DNA of 64,000 bases from NCBI GenBank assembly GCA_003539495.1, contig DPPB01000010.1, positions 19,669 to 83,668 of the forward strand, read 5' to 3'. Of this stretch, positions 26,240 through 34,913 are shown piece by piece; the stretch's first letter is position 1, and every line of letters starts with the position of its first letter. Source of the DNA: Oscillibacter sp. (GTDB lineage Bacteria > Bacillota > Clostridia > Oscillospirales > Oscillospiraceae). A program made the position numbers and the translations under genes. The notes beneath the pieces are model-generated. The model ran no database searches and had not been told where the DNA came from. It worked only from the letters and a program-made list of their open reading frames with translations.

Positions 26240-26302
26240 TGCTATAGACAATTTGATATAGCTTTGTATCTACATTGCGGACTCTTGATGGGAGGAAGCC
26301 TT

Positions 26303-27499
26303 ATGCTGTCTATGGAAATGCTGCTGGATGCCCAGCGTGTCCTTGACCCGGTAATCAACCATACCCCCGTAGTCTCCACGAAAGACATTGCCCCGGATTG
26401 CGATTTTTATCTGAAGGCGGATTGCCTGCAGAAAACCGGCGCATTCAAGCTCCGGGGTGCATACTACAAGATCGCCACCCTTTCCGATGAAGAAAAGGCC
26501 CGGGGCGTCATTGCTTGCTCTGCGGGAAATCATGCCCAGGGCGTTGCCTTTGCCGCCCGGGATATGGGAATCCCGGCCACCATCTGCATCCCGGAGGGGG
26601 CGCCCCTGAGTAAGATCGAGGCCACCCGCAGCTACGGCGCCCATGTGGTGCTGGTGCCCGGTGTGTACGATGACGCCTATAGGGAGGCTGTCCGCCTGCG
26701 AGACGAGAAACGCCTCACATTTATCCATCCCTTCAATGACTATCGTGTCATGGCCGGCCAGGGTACCATTGCCCTGGAGCTGCACCGGCAGCTCCCGGAT
26801 TGCGACATTTTTCTGGTGCCTATCGGCGGCGGCGGGCTCATTGCCGGCGTGGCTTTTGCCATCAAGCACCTGATGCCCCGGTGCAAGGTCATCGGCGTGC
26901 AGGCGGCAGGCGCCGCCAGCATGGTGGATTCCATTCACGCCAATAAGATTCTCACCCTGCCCTCTGTCCACACCATTGCCGACGGTATTCAGGTCAAAAC
27001 CCCCGGCGACCTGACCTTTGACCTGGTGCGCCAGTATGTGGACGATGTAGTCACGGTGAAGGAGGGCGAGATTGCAAGTGCCATCCTTACGATCCTGGAA
27101 AAGCAGAAACTGGTGGCGGAGGGCGCCGGCGCCGTGGGTATCGCGGCCGCCATGTATGGCAAGGTAGATATAAAGGGGAAAAAGGTCTGCGCACTGCTCT
27201 CCGGCGGCAACGTGGATGTGACCATGCTGGAGCGCATCATCACCCGGGGCCTGGCCAAGGAGCGCCGCACAGTCAGCTTCTCCACGGTTCTGCCGGATCG
27301 GCCCCATGCGCTGACCCGCTTTTTGAATATTATCTCCCAGACCGGCGCTAACGTGCTGGATATCCACCACGAGCGCCGCAATACCCGCACTGATATTGGC
27401 TCCTGCATCGTGAGCATGTCCCTGGAGACCCGCGATGCCCAGCATATTAAGGAAATCTATGACAAGCTGCAAACCAGCGGCTACGAAATCGACGAGTAA
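26303..27499 (+). CDS. ilvA: threonine ammonia-lyase (catabolic type, with ACT domain)
   Basis: PLP enzyme deaminating threonine (and serine) to 2-oxobutyrate. The Schiff-base lysine is in TGAFKLRGAYYKI (about residue 49); CSAGNHAQGVAFAA binds the substrate/phosphate and PIGGGGLIAGVAFA is the glycine loop. A short ACT domain lies at about 325-398 (VLPDRPHALTRFLNIISQTG). This architecture is that of the roughly 400-aa TdcB/short IlvA enzymes. Start chosen behind GGGAGGAAG. It is followed 13 bases later by ridA, whose product clears the reactive enamine this enzyme releases. Confidence 0.94.
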   Translation: MLSMEMLLDAQRVLDPVINHTPVVSTKDIAPDCDFYLKADCLQKTGAFKLRGAYYKIATLSDEEKARGVIACSAGNHAQGVAFAARDMGIPATICIPEGAPLSKIEATRSYGAHVVLVPGVYDDAYREAVRLRDEKRLTFIHPFNDYRVMAGQGTIALELHRQLPDCDIFLVPIGGGGLIAGVAFAIKHLMPRCKVIGVQAAGAASMVDSIHANKILTLPSVHTIADGIQVKTPGDLTFDLVRQYVDDVVTVKEGEIASAILTILEKQKLVAEGAGAVGIAAAMYGKVDIKGKKVCALLSGGNVDVTMLERIITRGLAKERRTVSFSTVLPDRPHALTRFLNIISQTGANVLDIHHERRNTRTDIGSCIVSMSLETRDAQHIKEIYDKLQTSGYEIDE

Positions 27500-27512
27500 A
27501 GGAGAACAGATT

Positions 27513-27896
27513 ATGAAAAAGAATATTATTGCCACCGCCAACGCTCCTGCCGCCATCGGCCCCTATTCCCAGGCCATTGATTGCGGCAGCTTCATCGTCA
27601 CCTCCGGCCAGATCCCCATTGACCCTGCCACCGGCAACCTGGTGGAGGGCGGTATCACCGCCCAGACCCGCCAATCCCTGACCAATGTAAAGGCTGTTGT
27701 GGAGGCGGCAGGCTTAACTATGGATCATGTGGCTAAGACCACCGTGTTTCTGCAGAATATGGCTGACTTTGCTGCCATGAACGCCGTGTATGCCGAGTTT
27801 TTCACCGAGGGCAACTATCCCGCCCGCAGCGCCGTGGAGGTAGGTGCCCTGCCCAAGGGCGCACTGGTGGAGATCGAGACCATCTGCATTAAGTAA
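27513..27896 (+). CDS. ridA: RidA-family 2-iminobutanoate/2-iminopropanoate deaminase
   Basis: Hydrolyses the reactive enamine/imine made by PLP dehydratases such as the upstream threonine ammonia-lyase. Motifs APAAIGPYSQAI near the start and the C-terminal signature PARSAVEVGALPKGALVEIE with the conserved Arg and Glu are present. At 127 aa it is full length. RBS AAAGGAG. Confidence 0.96.
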   Translation: MKKNIIATANAPAAIGPYSQAIDCGSFIVTSGQIPIDPATGNLVEGGITAQTRQSLTNVKAVVEAAGLTMDHVAKTTVFLQNMADFAAMNAVYAEFFTEGNYPARSAVEVGALPKGALVEIETICIK

Positions 27897-27965
27897 CCGC
27901 TATAAAATAATCTCCCGGATTTGGCCTGTTGAACGGATCGCACCCGGGGCAATAGTGCATTGCAT

Positions 27966-28001
27966 AAAACCTGCCGGCAGCCTCAGCTGCCGGCAGGTTT
28001 T
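27966..28001. terminator. bidirectional terminator
   Basis: AAAACCTGCCGGCAGC and GCTGCCGGCAGGTTTT form a 16-bp perfect stem around CTCA. It stands between ridA and the convergent membrane-protein operon. Confidence 0.85.
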
Positions 28002-28029
28002 GCTCTTTCATTTGCTCGCAGCGAGCTGC

Positions 28030-28230
28030 CTACGGACCGGGCGGACGATTTCGCACCGCATCTACAAGCAGCACCGTCAGCCCGATGTATACGGCACAGG
28101 CCAGGGCCAAAAAAATGCAGAAAACGGTACACAGGATCTGCAGGGCTCGGCGGCTGCGAAGATATTTCCGGGCCGAAACGATCCCGGCCAGGGCCAGCAG
28201 CATGATGATTGCGGCAAGCCATGTGGGCAT
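28030..28230 (-). CDS. small membrane protein (66 aa)
   Basis: Two hydrophobic segments (WLAAIIMLLALAGIVSA and ILCTVFCIFLALACAVYIGL) joined by a basic loop (RKYLRSRRALQ). No family recognised. Start chosen at ATGCCCACATGG because AAGGAGG lies about 9 bases upstream; the in-frame ATG further upstream falls inside the previous gene. Last gene of the DUF3137-like operon. Confidence 0.6.
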   Translation of the reverse strand: MPTWLAAIIMLLALAGIVSARKYLRSRRALQILCTVFCIFLALACAVYIGLTVLLVDAVRNRPPGP

Positions 28231-28246
28231 ACTTTTCGCCTCCTTA

Positions 28247-29125
28247 TTACATGGGACGGAACACATCGACCATGTCCGTGAACCACTTTAGCTCCCGGGT
28301 GAAGCGCTGGCGTAGCTGCTCGGGCATCTCCCGGCCCTTGCCGGCGTCAAAGAAGCCCCGGCCGCTGTGGACAGCGATATAGAGTCTGCCATTGGTGTTG
28401 AGATTGACGGCGAATTTGCCGAAGGAGCTCTCCGCCAGCTGCAGGAGCCGCTCTACCCGGTTGGGATTCAGGATGCGAAGGGCCTCCTGCGTGTCGCCGC
28501 CGGTCAGATTAAAGCGTTTGTTAAACGCATCGTTTTCCGTTTGAATAGTCCCGGAGCGGAGCAGCTTATCCAACCCTTCCCGGGGCCAGATGGTCAGCCA
28601 GGTGGAAAATTCCCGGCCCAGCTCACACAGCATCCATTGACCGGTATAGACCTCCTGCTCGTTTTTCTCCCACAGGCCGGTCTCCTCCCGCTGCACCTCG
28701 TTTTCCTCCGTCAGCCGGACGGTACATGCTTCTGTAGTCAGACCCCGATATGTTCCCCGGATGTATCCGCTGCCGCTGCAATGGCTGTGGCTGGGCAGGG
28801 GAATGTTTGTGTCCTCTGCGCGCAGCAGGCGGGGGGAGGGATCCATCTGCACATTTTCAAAGACGCTGGCTATGACACCCGGGGCAATGGCGGCGAAAGC
28901 CTGCTGGCTGGCCTTGCTTTTGGACTTGCCCTGAACCATTTGCCCCAGGGCCAGGAGCATACCGCCAATGACGATGGCCACGATGTTGCCGCCCAAAACG
29001 ATGCCCGCCACAGCGATGACCACGCCTACCAGGGAGAGGAGCTTACCGCCCAGCTTGCCGCTCCTGCTTTTGCGCAGCTCCTGGGCCAGCTGCTCATCCG
29101 TTTGGTGTATATTTTGCTTTTCCAT
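28247..29125 (-). CDS. DUF3137-like membrane protein (292 aa)
   Basis: An N-terminal cytoplasmic stretch, two adjacent hydrophobic spans (LLSLVGVVIAVAGIVLGG, IVAIVIGGMLLALGQMV), then a soluble domain ending in FNLTGGDTQEALRILNPNRV and GRLYIAVHSGRGFFD. That pattern fits the DUF3137 family, whose function is not known; the assignment is from pattern memory. It lies 10 bases after a second protein of the same layout, so the two probably form one membrane complex. Confidence 0.7.
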   Translation of the reverse strand: MEKQNIHQTDEQLAQELRKSRSGKLGGKLLSLVGVVIAVAGIVLGGNIVAIVIGGMLLALGQMVQGKSKSKASQQAFAAIAPGVIASVFENVQMDPSPRLLRAEDTNIPLPSHSHCSGSGYIRGTYRGLTTEACTVRLTEENEVQREETGLWEKNEQEVYTGQWMLCELGREFSTWLTIWPREGLDKLLRSGTIQTENDAFNKRFNLTGGDTQEALRILNPNRVERLLQLAESSFGKFAVNLNTNGRLYIAVHSGRGFFDAGKGREMPEQLRQRFTRELKWFTDMVDVFRPM

Positions 29126-29135
29126 AATTTTCTCC

Positions 29136-30071
29136 TTATTTTTCAGCGCCGGTCAGGGCGGGACTCTCCTGTAGTATATCCAGCAGCCCTCCCATGCCCG
29201 TCAAAGAGGCCGTGAACCACCTGCGGATGCCGTCAATATCCCGCTTATCCAGCTCCGGCGGGATGCCGGCAAAGACATATCTTGTCTGCAGCGCCAAAGT
29301 CAACTGGCCGCCCCGGAGGATGAGACAGCTCACCTTGGCGTTGCTGGAGGCGTTCTCCAGCCGCTGCACCAGCTCCCGCAGCTGCGGCGTCACCGGTGCG
29401 TCTACCTCCTGCCCGCCTGCGGTGCGTGCGGAAAAGTACCAGCTGAACACGACGGGATCGGTGATGCCCTTCTGCTTGCGCTCCTGGTACAGATCCCGGA
29501 CGGCTATATCCAGCGCCGGGTCACAGATACCCTTACAGCGGACGATAATGCCCCGGAAAACGGTTTCCGTGCGGGTCATCCAGTTGTCGTTGTCGGGGCC
29601 GGATCTTTCCTCCACCATGTGCTGCAGCTCGGCGTTGGCGGCGGAAAAGCGCATCCACTTGTGCTCCCCCTCGTGAAACTCCGTGATGGTGCTCTGCTCC
29701 CAGGGGCAGGCCAGCAGCTGCACCTTTTTCAGATAAGCATAATCAATGGGCAGCGCCGGCGTCTGCGGCTCCGGACCAAAGGCCCGGGTCAGCTCTGTGC
29801 GGAAGAAGCCTCCCAGCTGCTGCTCCATCAGCGCCTTTTTCTTTTTCTGCGCCGGGAGCGCCAGCAGAAGGATCAGCCCCACCCCGGCGAAGGCCGGTAT
29901 GCACACAAGCAGCACATCGTGCTGCACAAAGGCCGAGATACACCCGGCGATGACCAAAAGGGCCCCCAGCAGTATGCCGATGCTCTCCCGCCGCTGGTAC
30001 CGGCCAAAGGCATCGGACAGCTCCTGATCGGTCATTTTTTCTTTTCCTATGGATTCCGTGTTCTTCTTCAT
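29136..30071 (-). CDS. DUF3137-like membrane protein, paralogue (311 aa)
   Basis: Same architecture as its downstream neighbour: N-terminal cytoplasmic part, two spans (SIGILLGALLVIAGCISAF, VLLVCIPAFAGVGLILLLAL), basic KKKK, then a soluble domain with FRGIIVRCKGICD and RYVFAGIPPELDKRD. The two proteins align only in overall layout, so the duplication is old. AGGAGGGAAAAAGC precedes the start. It follows a lipoprotein gene by 27 bases. Confidence 0.68.
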   Translation of the reverse strand: MKKNTESIGKEKMTDQELSDAFGRYQRRESIGILLGALLVIAGCISAFVQHDVLLVCIPAFAGVGLILLLALPAQKKKKALMEQQLGGFFRTELTRAFGPEPQTPALPIDYAYLKKVQLLACPWEQSTITEFHEGEHKWMRFSAANAELQHMVEERSGPDNDNWMTRTETVFRGIIVRCKGICDPALDIAVRDLYQERKQKGITDPVVFSWYFSARTAGGQEVDAPVTPQLRELVQRLENASSNAKVSCLILRGGQLTLALQTRYVFAGIPPELDKRDIDGIRRWFTASLTGMGGLLDILQESPALTGAEK

Positions 30072-30098
30072 GCTTTTTCCCTCCTGCCGATTGGTTCC

Positions 30099-31097
30099 TC
30101 AGCCCAGATCGGCCCGGGCCGCCGCCGGAATATCCGCCTCCGCCACAGGGGAGAAGACCATTCCGTCCTCCGAGTTTTTCAGGCTGCCGTCTGCCTGGAG
30201 GACCAGGGACCCGGCGTAGCCGTAGCCTACCATGTAGAGGATGACCTCCTCCCGGGGGTCCGCGTCGCCGGTGTTGATGATCTCGCCGCCTGCGTCCACC
30301 GTGTCCCAGTGGGTGCCGGCGTAAATGCGCAGCCAGTAGTCTTCGCCGCTGGACCAGTAGCCCACATAGGGCTGCATAAGCTCGGCGGTGGTTTTGGTGA
30401 CAGCGGGCCTGAGATAGGCGCTATTTTCGCTGCCCCACCAAATGCCCTCCCTGTCCAGGGAGGTGCTCATGTCGTAGCACACGTCCTCGTTCTGCCGGGA
30501 ATGGGCGTAGTAGTCCTCCTTGATGGTGTCGTGCTGGACCAGGTAGCCGTTGTCCACGACGGCGGAACCCTCATAGAGCACCCACTCGCCGTTATTGTCA
30601 ATGTCCAGGACGCTCTCCGCATTAGGATCGCCGCCCAGATACCATGTGCCGGCGATGTCCTCAAAGCCGCCCTTGGTGTTGGGGGCGGGGACCTTCAATT
30701 CAAAATAGCCGAAGCTGTAAAGCTCCATATCCCCGTTGTTGGAGGCAAACAGATAGGCGCTGCCGTCAGCGTCGTTAAAGAAATAGATGAAGGCGTGGCC
30801 CGGCACCTGCTGGGCAGAGCCGCTGGCGGCCAACCGGTCGTCCTTGTATAGCTCAAAGCGCATTCCGCCGTCGGCCGGAGTTACCAGCATGGTGGTGTAC
30901 TCGCAATCCCGGATGCCCACCCATTTGCCGAAATAGTCACTGTAGTCCCCCTGGGCGTCGGGGTCATAGACTGCGTCCTCAATGATGTCCGGGGCGCGGT
31001 ATTCCTCCTGGCCGCCGTCCTTGCTGCCGCAGGCGGAAAGGCACAGTGTCAGCACCAGAGCTGCCAGGAGCAGCGGATAGCTTTTTATTGTTTTCAT
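30099..31097 (-). CDS. predicted lipoprotein, function unknown (332 aa)
   Basis: Signal KSYPLLLAALVLTLCLSACGS with lipobox LSAC. The mature part is rich in Trp, Asp and Tyr and seems to contain two or three lipocalin-like strands blocks (YFGKWVGIRDCEY, IAGTWYLGGDPN, YVGYWSSGEDYW) with the recurring G-x-W pattern. Binding of a hydrophobic ligand is possible but unproven. It sits in the operon with the two DUF3137-like proteins, so they may act together at the membrane surface. Confidence 0.75.
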   Translation of the reverse strand: MKTIKSYPLLLAALVLTLCLSACGSKDGGQEEYRAPDIIEDAVYDPDAQGDYSDYFGKWVGIRDCEYTTMLVTPADGGMRFELYKDDRLAASGSAQQVPGHAFIYFFNDADGSAYLFASNNGDMELYSFGYFELKVPAPNTKGGFEDIAGTWYLGGDPNAESVLDIDNNGEWVLYEGSAVVDNGYLVQHDTIKEDYYAHSRQNEDVCYDMSTSLDREGIWWGSENSAYLRPAVTKTTAELMQPYVGYWSSGEDYWLRIYAGTHWDTVDAGGEIINTGDADPREEVILYMVGYGYAGSLVLQADGSLKNSEDGMVFSPVAEADIPAAARADLG

Positions 31098-31124
31098 GTT
31101 TTTCCTCCTTCGCCCTTTCTTGGG

Positions 31125-31364
31125 TCAATGGGACTTCTCGGCCATGGCGAGCAGTTCATCATGACTCAGCTCCACATTGCCGAACCGAATAAAGATGCCA
31201 TTGGTCACGGCGCTGCTCCACAGCTGCGCTTCTGCCAGCGGACGGAAACGCAGCTTATCCAAATACGGCTTCATGTCCAGCAGCAGCCGGCTGCCGGACA
31301 CAAAATCCACCTGCAGGATGTAGTTATCCAAGGGCTTTACGGCTGAGATATACTTTCGGTTCAA
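31125..31364 (-). CDS. DUF2442-domain protein (79 aa)
   Basis: The sequence pattern VKPLDNYILQVDFVSGSRLLLDM...FRPLAEA, then GIFIRFGNVELSHDEL fits DUF2442, small proteins sometimes found beside toxin-antitoxin or regulatory genes. The start is a TTG, with AAGGAG 11 bases upstream; no ATG in frame fits better. It is the first gene of the lipoprotein/DUF3137 unit, 27 bases ahead of the lipoprotein. Confidence 0.72.
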   Translation of the reverse strand: MNRKYISAVKPLDNYILQVDFVSGSRLLLDMKPYLDKLRFRPLAEAQLWSSAVTNGIFIRFGNVELSHDELLAMAEKSH

Positions 31365-31394
31365 GTTGGAGACACTCCTTTCCTTACAATATAA

Positions 31395-31429
31395 AACGAT
31401 CCACCGTACTCATTGTGCGGTGGATCGTT
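31395..31429. repeat. hairpin flanking repeat copy C on the left
   Basis: AACGATCCACC and GGTGGATCGTT form an 11-bp stem. It resembles the hairpin at 31632-31662 on the other side of the repeat. Confidence 0.7.
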
Positions 31430-31438
31430 CAGCTTATC

Positions 31439-31625
31439 GAAAAAGCCTCGCAGAGTTCGCGTCCGCAGACGCGAAAAAATGAGATCATTTTCTCTCGCGA
31501 CATGTGCGTGAGAGAAAATACCGCTCAGGCTGCCAGTGTGGAATTTGTGCGCCAACGGCACACAAATTATGCGCGCAGCAGCCTGCAAGTCCTTTGTCGG
31601 AAAAACCCGGAGGGTTTTTCGACAG
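31439..31625 (+). repeat. modular multi-hairpin repeat, copy C (complete)
   Basis: In order: AAAAAGCCTCGCAGAG, hairpin TTCGCGT/ACGCGAA (31456-31475), hairpin TTTTCTCTC/GAGAGAAAA (31488-31518) enclosing GCGACATGTGCG, block ACCGCTCAGGCTGCCAGTGTGG, hairpin AATTTGTG/CACAAATT (31542-31568), block ATGCGCGCAGCAG, and end hairpin GTCGGAAAAACCC/GGGTTTTTCGAC (31596-31623). The first stem differs from copy A by CGT/ACG in place of CAT/ATG, a compensated pair change. The gene-free stretch 31365-31686 holds nothing else but the two flanking hairpins. Confidence 0.9.
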
Positions 31626-31631
31626 CCTCAG

Positions 31632-31662
31632 CGATCCACTGTATTTATAGTACAGTGGATCG
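31632..31662. repeat. hairpin flanking repeat copy C on the right
   Basis: CGATCCACTGTA and TACAGTGGATCG form a 12-bp perfect stem with a 7-base loop, just downstream of the LuxR-type regulator stop codon. Its core CGATCCAC matches the left flanking hairpin. Confidence 0.7.
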
Positions 31663-31686
31663 TTTTGCATTTCTACTAACCATCGG

Positions 31687-34158
31687 TTAGGTATTTATCA
31701 GCTCTGCCAGCCGCTGGCGCTTGAGCCGGGTGTCCCCGGTAATAGCCAGCTTGGAGTAGATCTGGCTGATGTACTGCTTCACGCTGCCCTCGGACAGGTG
31801 CAGCTTTTCCGCAATCTCTCGATTGCTCAGACGCAGGGCGGCCAGGGACGCGATCTCCTGCTCCCGGGGCGTAAGGCCCGGGAGAGCCGGGCAGCTGCTG
31901 CGGCTGCGCCTGTCCTCCGCCGCTGCGCCCAGAGTCGTGATCCGGTGGATGAGGTCAGAGTGTACTGCCTCCGCCAGCAATGGCTTGAGATAGCTGTAGT
32001 TTTCCACAAAGGGCATCACAAGGCCGTCTTCGGCAGCGTCTGCAAGGGCCTGCCCCAGCAGCGCCCGTGCCTCCTTGTGCTTGCCCAGCATCTCGTAGGC
32101 AGACGCCGCCTGGAGGCGGATGTGCAGCGCTACCAGGGCATAGTGCTGCCTCCGGCAGGCGGCCAGCTGCCCTTCGCTGCGGCCAATGACTTGGGCGTAC
32201 ATGCCCTGGGCCAGGCAGACCTGGTTTTCGATCAGCTCCATCATGGGCTTGCCCGGGGCCAGAAAGTTGATGGAGGAGAGCCTGTGCTCCCGGAATATCG
32301 GCGGCGTCTTACCGGGCATGCCCAGCAGCGCATAGTAGTAGGCACAGGCGGCATCCAGCATGTGCAGCCACTCCGTGTTATGCTGCTGCAGCAGCGCACT
32401 CCGACGCTGAGAAAAGTCAAAGCGAGGGGAAAAGTCGGTCTGCGCCGCCAGCCGCCACGCCAAAAAGTCACAGCACAGCGCCATGCTTACCTGGCCGTTG
32501 TTGGCGATCTGAGCGTAGGCATGCTCCAGCTCGATCTGCGCATCTACGAAGCGGCCCTGCAAAAACGCCGCCTCCGCCCGCATGATGGTCTCCGCTCCCT
32601 GGCCGTGGCCGCCGGTGACCTTGTAATAGTGGGGCATGCACTCGTCCATCTCTGCCAGCTCCTTGTCCAGGTCTCCCGGCCGGCGGTGGAACATCATCAG
32701 CACCGACGGCGACCCAAAGGTCCACCCGCCCCCACTGCGGATAGTGATAGCCGGGCGGGACATCTGTGCGCTGGCGCTGCGGTGCAGGCGGCTCATGGCG
32801 CTGATGTCGTTGTAGCAGAGAAAGCTCTCAATGAGGTCGCATTCCCCCAGCAGGTCGCCCCGCTCCCGGGCCGAGAGGGTCGGATGCTCCGCTATGGACT
32901 CCAGCAGCAGCGTCTTCATTGCCATCATCCGGGGAATTTGCCGCCAGGTGAATAGGCGGCGCATCAGCACCAGCAGGGCCAGAGGATGGGCTTTTAACAC
33001 ACCGGCGGGACATTCATCCAAAAATGCCGTCACGTCTGCCGGGTCCAGGGCTGCCAGGAGGATGCCCGCATCGTGCTCCACGGTGCGCAGCAGGGCATCC
33101 TGATTCCCACTTTCCTTGTAGGCGGACATAGCGTGGAGATACTGGCCATGGGCATCGTACCATGCGCCGCAGCGATCCAGATAGGTGGTCTGCTTGGCAG
33201 GGGCCATAGCCCGGAATTCCCGCTGGGCGCACTCCTTCATCATGTGGTGAAACCGGAAGGTAACGCCGTCCGGCAGGCGCTTGACAAAGGCGTTTTGCTC
33301 CGTCAGGGCCAGGAGGAGGGAGTCGGTGTCCTCATTTTCGGTGATAAACCGGGCCATTTCGGCGGTAAACTCATCGGCCAGGCCCATCACTGCCAAAAAC
33401 TCCCGCTGCTTCGGCGGAAGGGGGGCGATCATGGCGGCGGTAAACATGGAGTAGATGTCCGAGGTGTGGTCCGGCAGGGCACCGCTTTCTGCCAGGGCCC
33501 GCAGCTGCAGGTACACGGCGGAGAACCACCCCTCGCTGGAATAGAGGAGGGCCTCCACCTGCCGGTCGGTGAGCGCTGTGCCGCAGCGGCGGGCATAAAC
33601 GGCCAGCTCTGTGTGGTTCAGCCGCAGCTGCTCTACACCGATCCGGCAGAGCTTCCGGCCCAGCCGCAGGGCTTCCTCACCGGGGAGAAAGCGGTCACGG
33701 CTGGCTACGATCATATGGATGTTATCCGGCAGACGGTTGGCAAGCATGCACAGAAAGACGGCAATGCGGCCATCGGTCAGCAGGTGAAAATCGTCGATAA
33801 AGAGGTAAAGAGGCACGTCACCGGACAGAACGTGGCAGAGATCATCCGCCAAAAGGCTGCCGGCGGCGTCATCAGCGGGGCAGGGATATGCCCGCAAAAA
33901 GGGGAAACCTGCGTGGTCAAAGGCGTCCTGTACGCTTCTCCAAAAAATGGCGAGATTGTCGGAATACACGCTGATGCGGATGACCTGCAGGGGCTCCGAT
34001 TCGGCCCGCTCCGATAGGTACCAGTTGATGGCTGTGGTTTTTCCGTAGCCCATAGGTGCCACCACAGTGGTCAGGGCGCAGTGAGAGATGGGCCGCAGAC
34101 TTTCCTGCAGCCGCTCGGATATGTAAATGGCGTTTGGGTCCCGCTTTTGTTTCGGCAT
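31687..34158 (-). CDS. MalT/LAL-type LuxR-family ATPase regulator (823 aa)
   Basis: Large STAND-type regulator: P-loop APMGYGKTT at residues 34-42, Walker B LYLFIDDFHLL, a helical TPR-like middle, and a C-terminal LuxR HTH (LTPREQEIASLAALRLSNRE, then IAEKLHLSEGSVKQYISQIY) in the last 65 residues. The family activates target promoters when ATP and an inducer are bound. The start at ATGCCGAAACAA has GGAGGAG upstream; an earlier in-frame ATG overlaps the promoter. No obvious target gene is adjacent; the lysis cassette and the DUF3137 operon are the neighbours. Confidence 0.9.
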   Translation of the reverse strand: MPKQKRDPNAIYISERLQESLRPISHCALTTVVAPMGYGKTTAINWYLSERAESEPLQVIRISVYSDNLAIFWRSVQDAFDHAGFPFLRAYPCPADDAAGSLLADDLCHVLSGDVPLYLFIDDFHLLTDGRIAVFLCMLANRLPDNIHMIVASRDRFLPGEEALRLGRKLCRIGVEQLRLNHTELAVYARRCGTALTDRQVEALLYSSEGWFSAVYLQLRALAESGALPDHTSDIYSMFTAAMIAPLPPKQREFLAVMGLADEFTAEMARFITENEDTDSLLLALTEQNAFVKRLPDGVTFRFHHMMKECAQREFRAMAPAKQTTYLDRCGAWYDAHGQYLHAMSAYKESGNQDALLRTVEHDAGILLAALDPADVTAFLDECPAGVLKAHPLALLVLMRRLFTWRQIPRMMAMKTLLLESIAEHPTLSARERGDLLGECDLIESFLCYNDISAMSRLHRSASAQMSRPAITIRSGGGWTFGSPSVLMMFHRRPGDLDKELAEMDECMPHYYKVTGGHGQGAETIMRAEAAFLQGRFVDAQIELEHAYAQIANNGQVSMALCCDFLAWRLAAQTDFSPRFDFSQRRSALLQQHNTEWLHMLDAACAYYYALLGMPGKTPPIFREHRLSSINFLAPGKPMMELIENQVCLAQGMYAQVIGRSEGQLAACRRQHYALVALHIRLQAASAYEMLGKHKEARALLGQALADAAEDGLVMPFVENYSYLKPLLAEAVHSDLIHRITTLGAAAEDRRSRSSCPALPGLTPREQEIASLAALRLSNREIAEKLHLSEGSVKQYISQIYSKLAITGDTRLKRQRLAELINT

Positions 34159-34195
34159 GGTTCGCTCCTCCACAAAAAACTTTCCTTTGCATAGG

Positions 34196-34224
34196 ATTAT
34201 AACTGTCTTGACGGAAAATGGCAA
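34196..34224 (-). promoter_or_regulatory. promoter of the LuxR-type regulator
   Basis: On the minus strand TTGCCA (34219-34224), 17 bp, TATAAT (34196-34201), 38 bases before the chosen start. Confidence 0.7.
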
Positions 34225-34374
34225 GGGCGAATGGAGAAAAACGAAAAAGAGAGCCGCCTAATTGCCCAAGCCCGTGCAACAGAGTGGAAACAATGCCGCC
34301 CGGGCTTGGGAAAGGCAGGGGATCCGGTAAAAAACGACTGGACTGCCGCGAAAAAGGGAAAGGAGATGAAAAAG

Positions 34375-34659
34375 ATGTACATTGACGCAAGCACCATCAT
34401 CACGGCGGCGTCCGTGGTAGGGGGCTTGGGCGTCCTGGGCGGTGCGGTGGCCCACGTGGTGCGGATCGTGCAGCGGGATAAGCGCCAATCCGCAGCCATC
34501 AAGGCCATGCAGGAGGAGCAGACCATCATCTGTTACGGCCTGCGTGGCGCCCTGCAGGGCCTGATCGAATCCGGCTGCAACGGCCCCTGCAAGGACGCCC
34601 TGGGCAAGCTGGATAAGCACCTGAACCAAAAGGCACATACAAGCAGCACAGAAGTATAA
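34375..34659 (+). CDS. small phage-type membrane protein upstream of holin (94 aa)
   Basis: One N-terminal hydrophobic segment (TIITAASVVGGLGVLGGAVAHV) followed by a charged amphipathic tail (RIVQRDKRQSAAIKAMQEEQ) and a cysteine pair (CNGPC). This layout is common for the small protein just before the holin in Clostridial prophages. Start chosen at the second ATG, which has AAAGGAG at proper distance. Function in lysis is inferred from position only. Confidence 0.65.
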   Translation: MYIDASTIITAASVVGGLGVLGGAVAHVVRIVQRDKRQSAAIKAMQEEQTIICYGLRGALQGLIESGCNGPCKDALGKLDKHLNQKAHTSSTEV

Positions 34660-34697
34660 TGGATTGTGCCCGAATCGGGCACAGAAAGGAGCAAACC

Positions 34698-34913
34698 ATG
34701 AAAATCCCTGACAAGCTGTATGACATTCTCAAGTGGGTGGTCATCATCGTCCTGCCGGCCATCGCCACGTTGTACGCGGCCCTGTCCGCCGTGTGGGCCT
34801 GGCCCTACTCGGAGGAGATCGTCACCACCATCACCGCCGTGGACACCTTCCTGGGCGCGGTGCTGTGCATCTCCACCGCCACCTATAACAAGGAGGGAAA
34901 CGAAGATGGCTAA
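34698..34913 (+). CDS. phage holin (Dp-1-like, 71 aa)
   Basis: MKIPDKLYDILKWVVIIVLP with two hydrophobic segments (VVIIVLPAIATLYAALSAVW, ITAVDTFLGAVLCISTATY) is characteristic of the Dp-1-type holin family, which makes membrane lesions that release the endolysin. AAAGGAG precedes the start. It overlaps the amidase gene by 8 bases, the usual holin-endolysin coupling. Confidence 0.88.
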   Translation: MKIPDKLYDILKWVVIIVLPAIATLYAALSAVWAWPYSEEIVTTITAVDTFLGAVLCISTATYNKEGNEDG

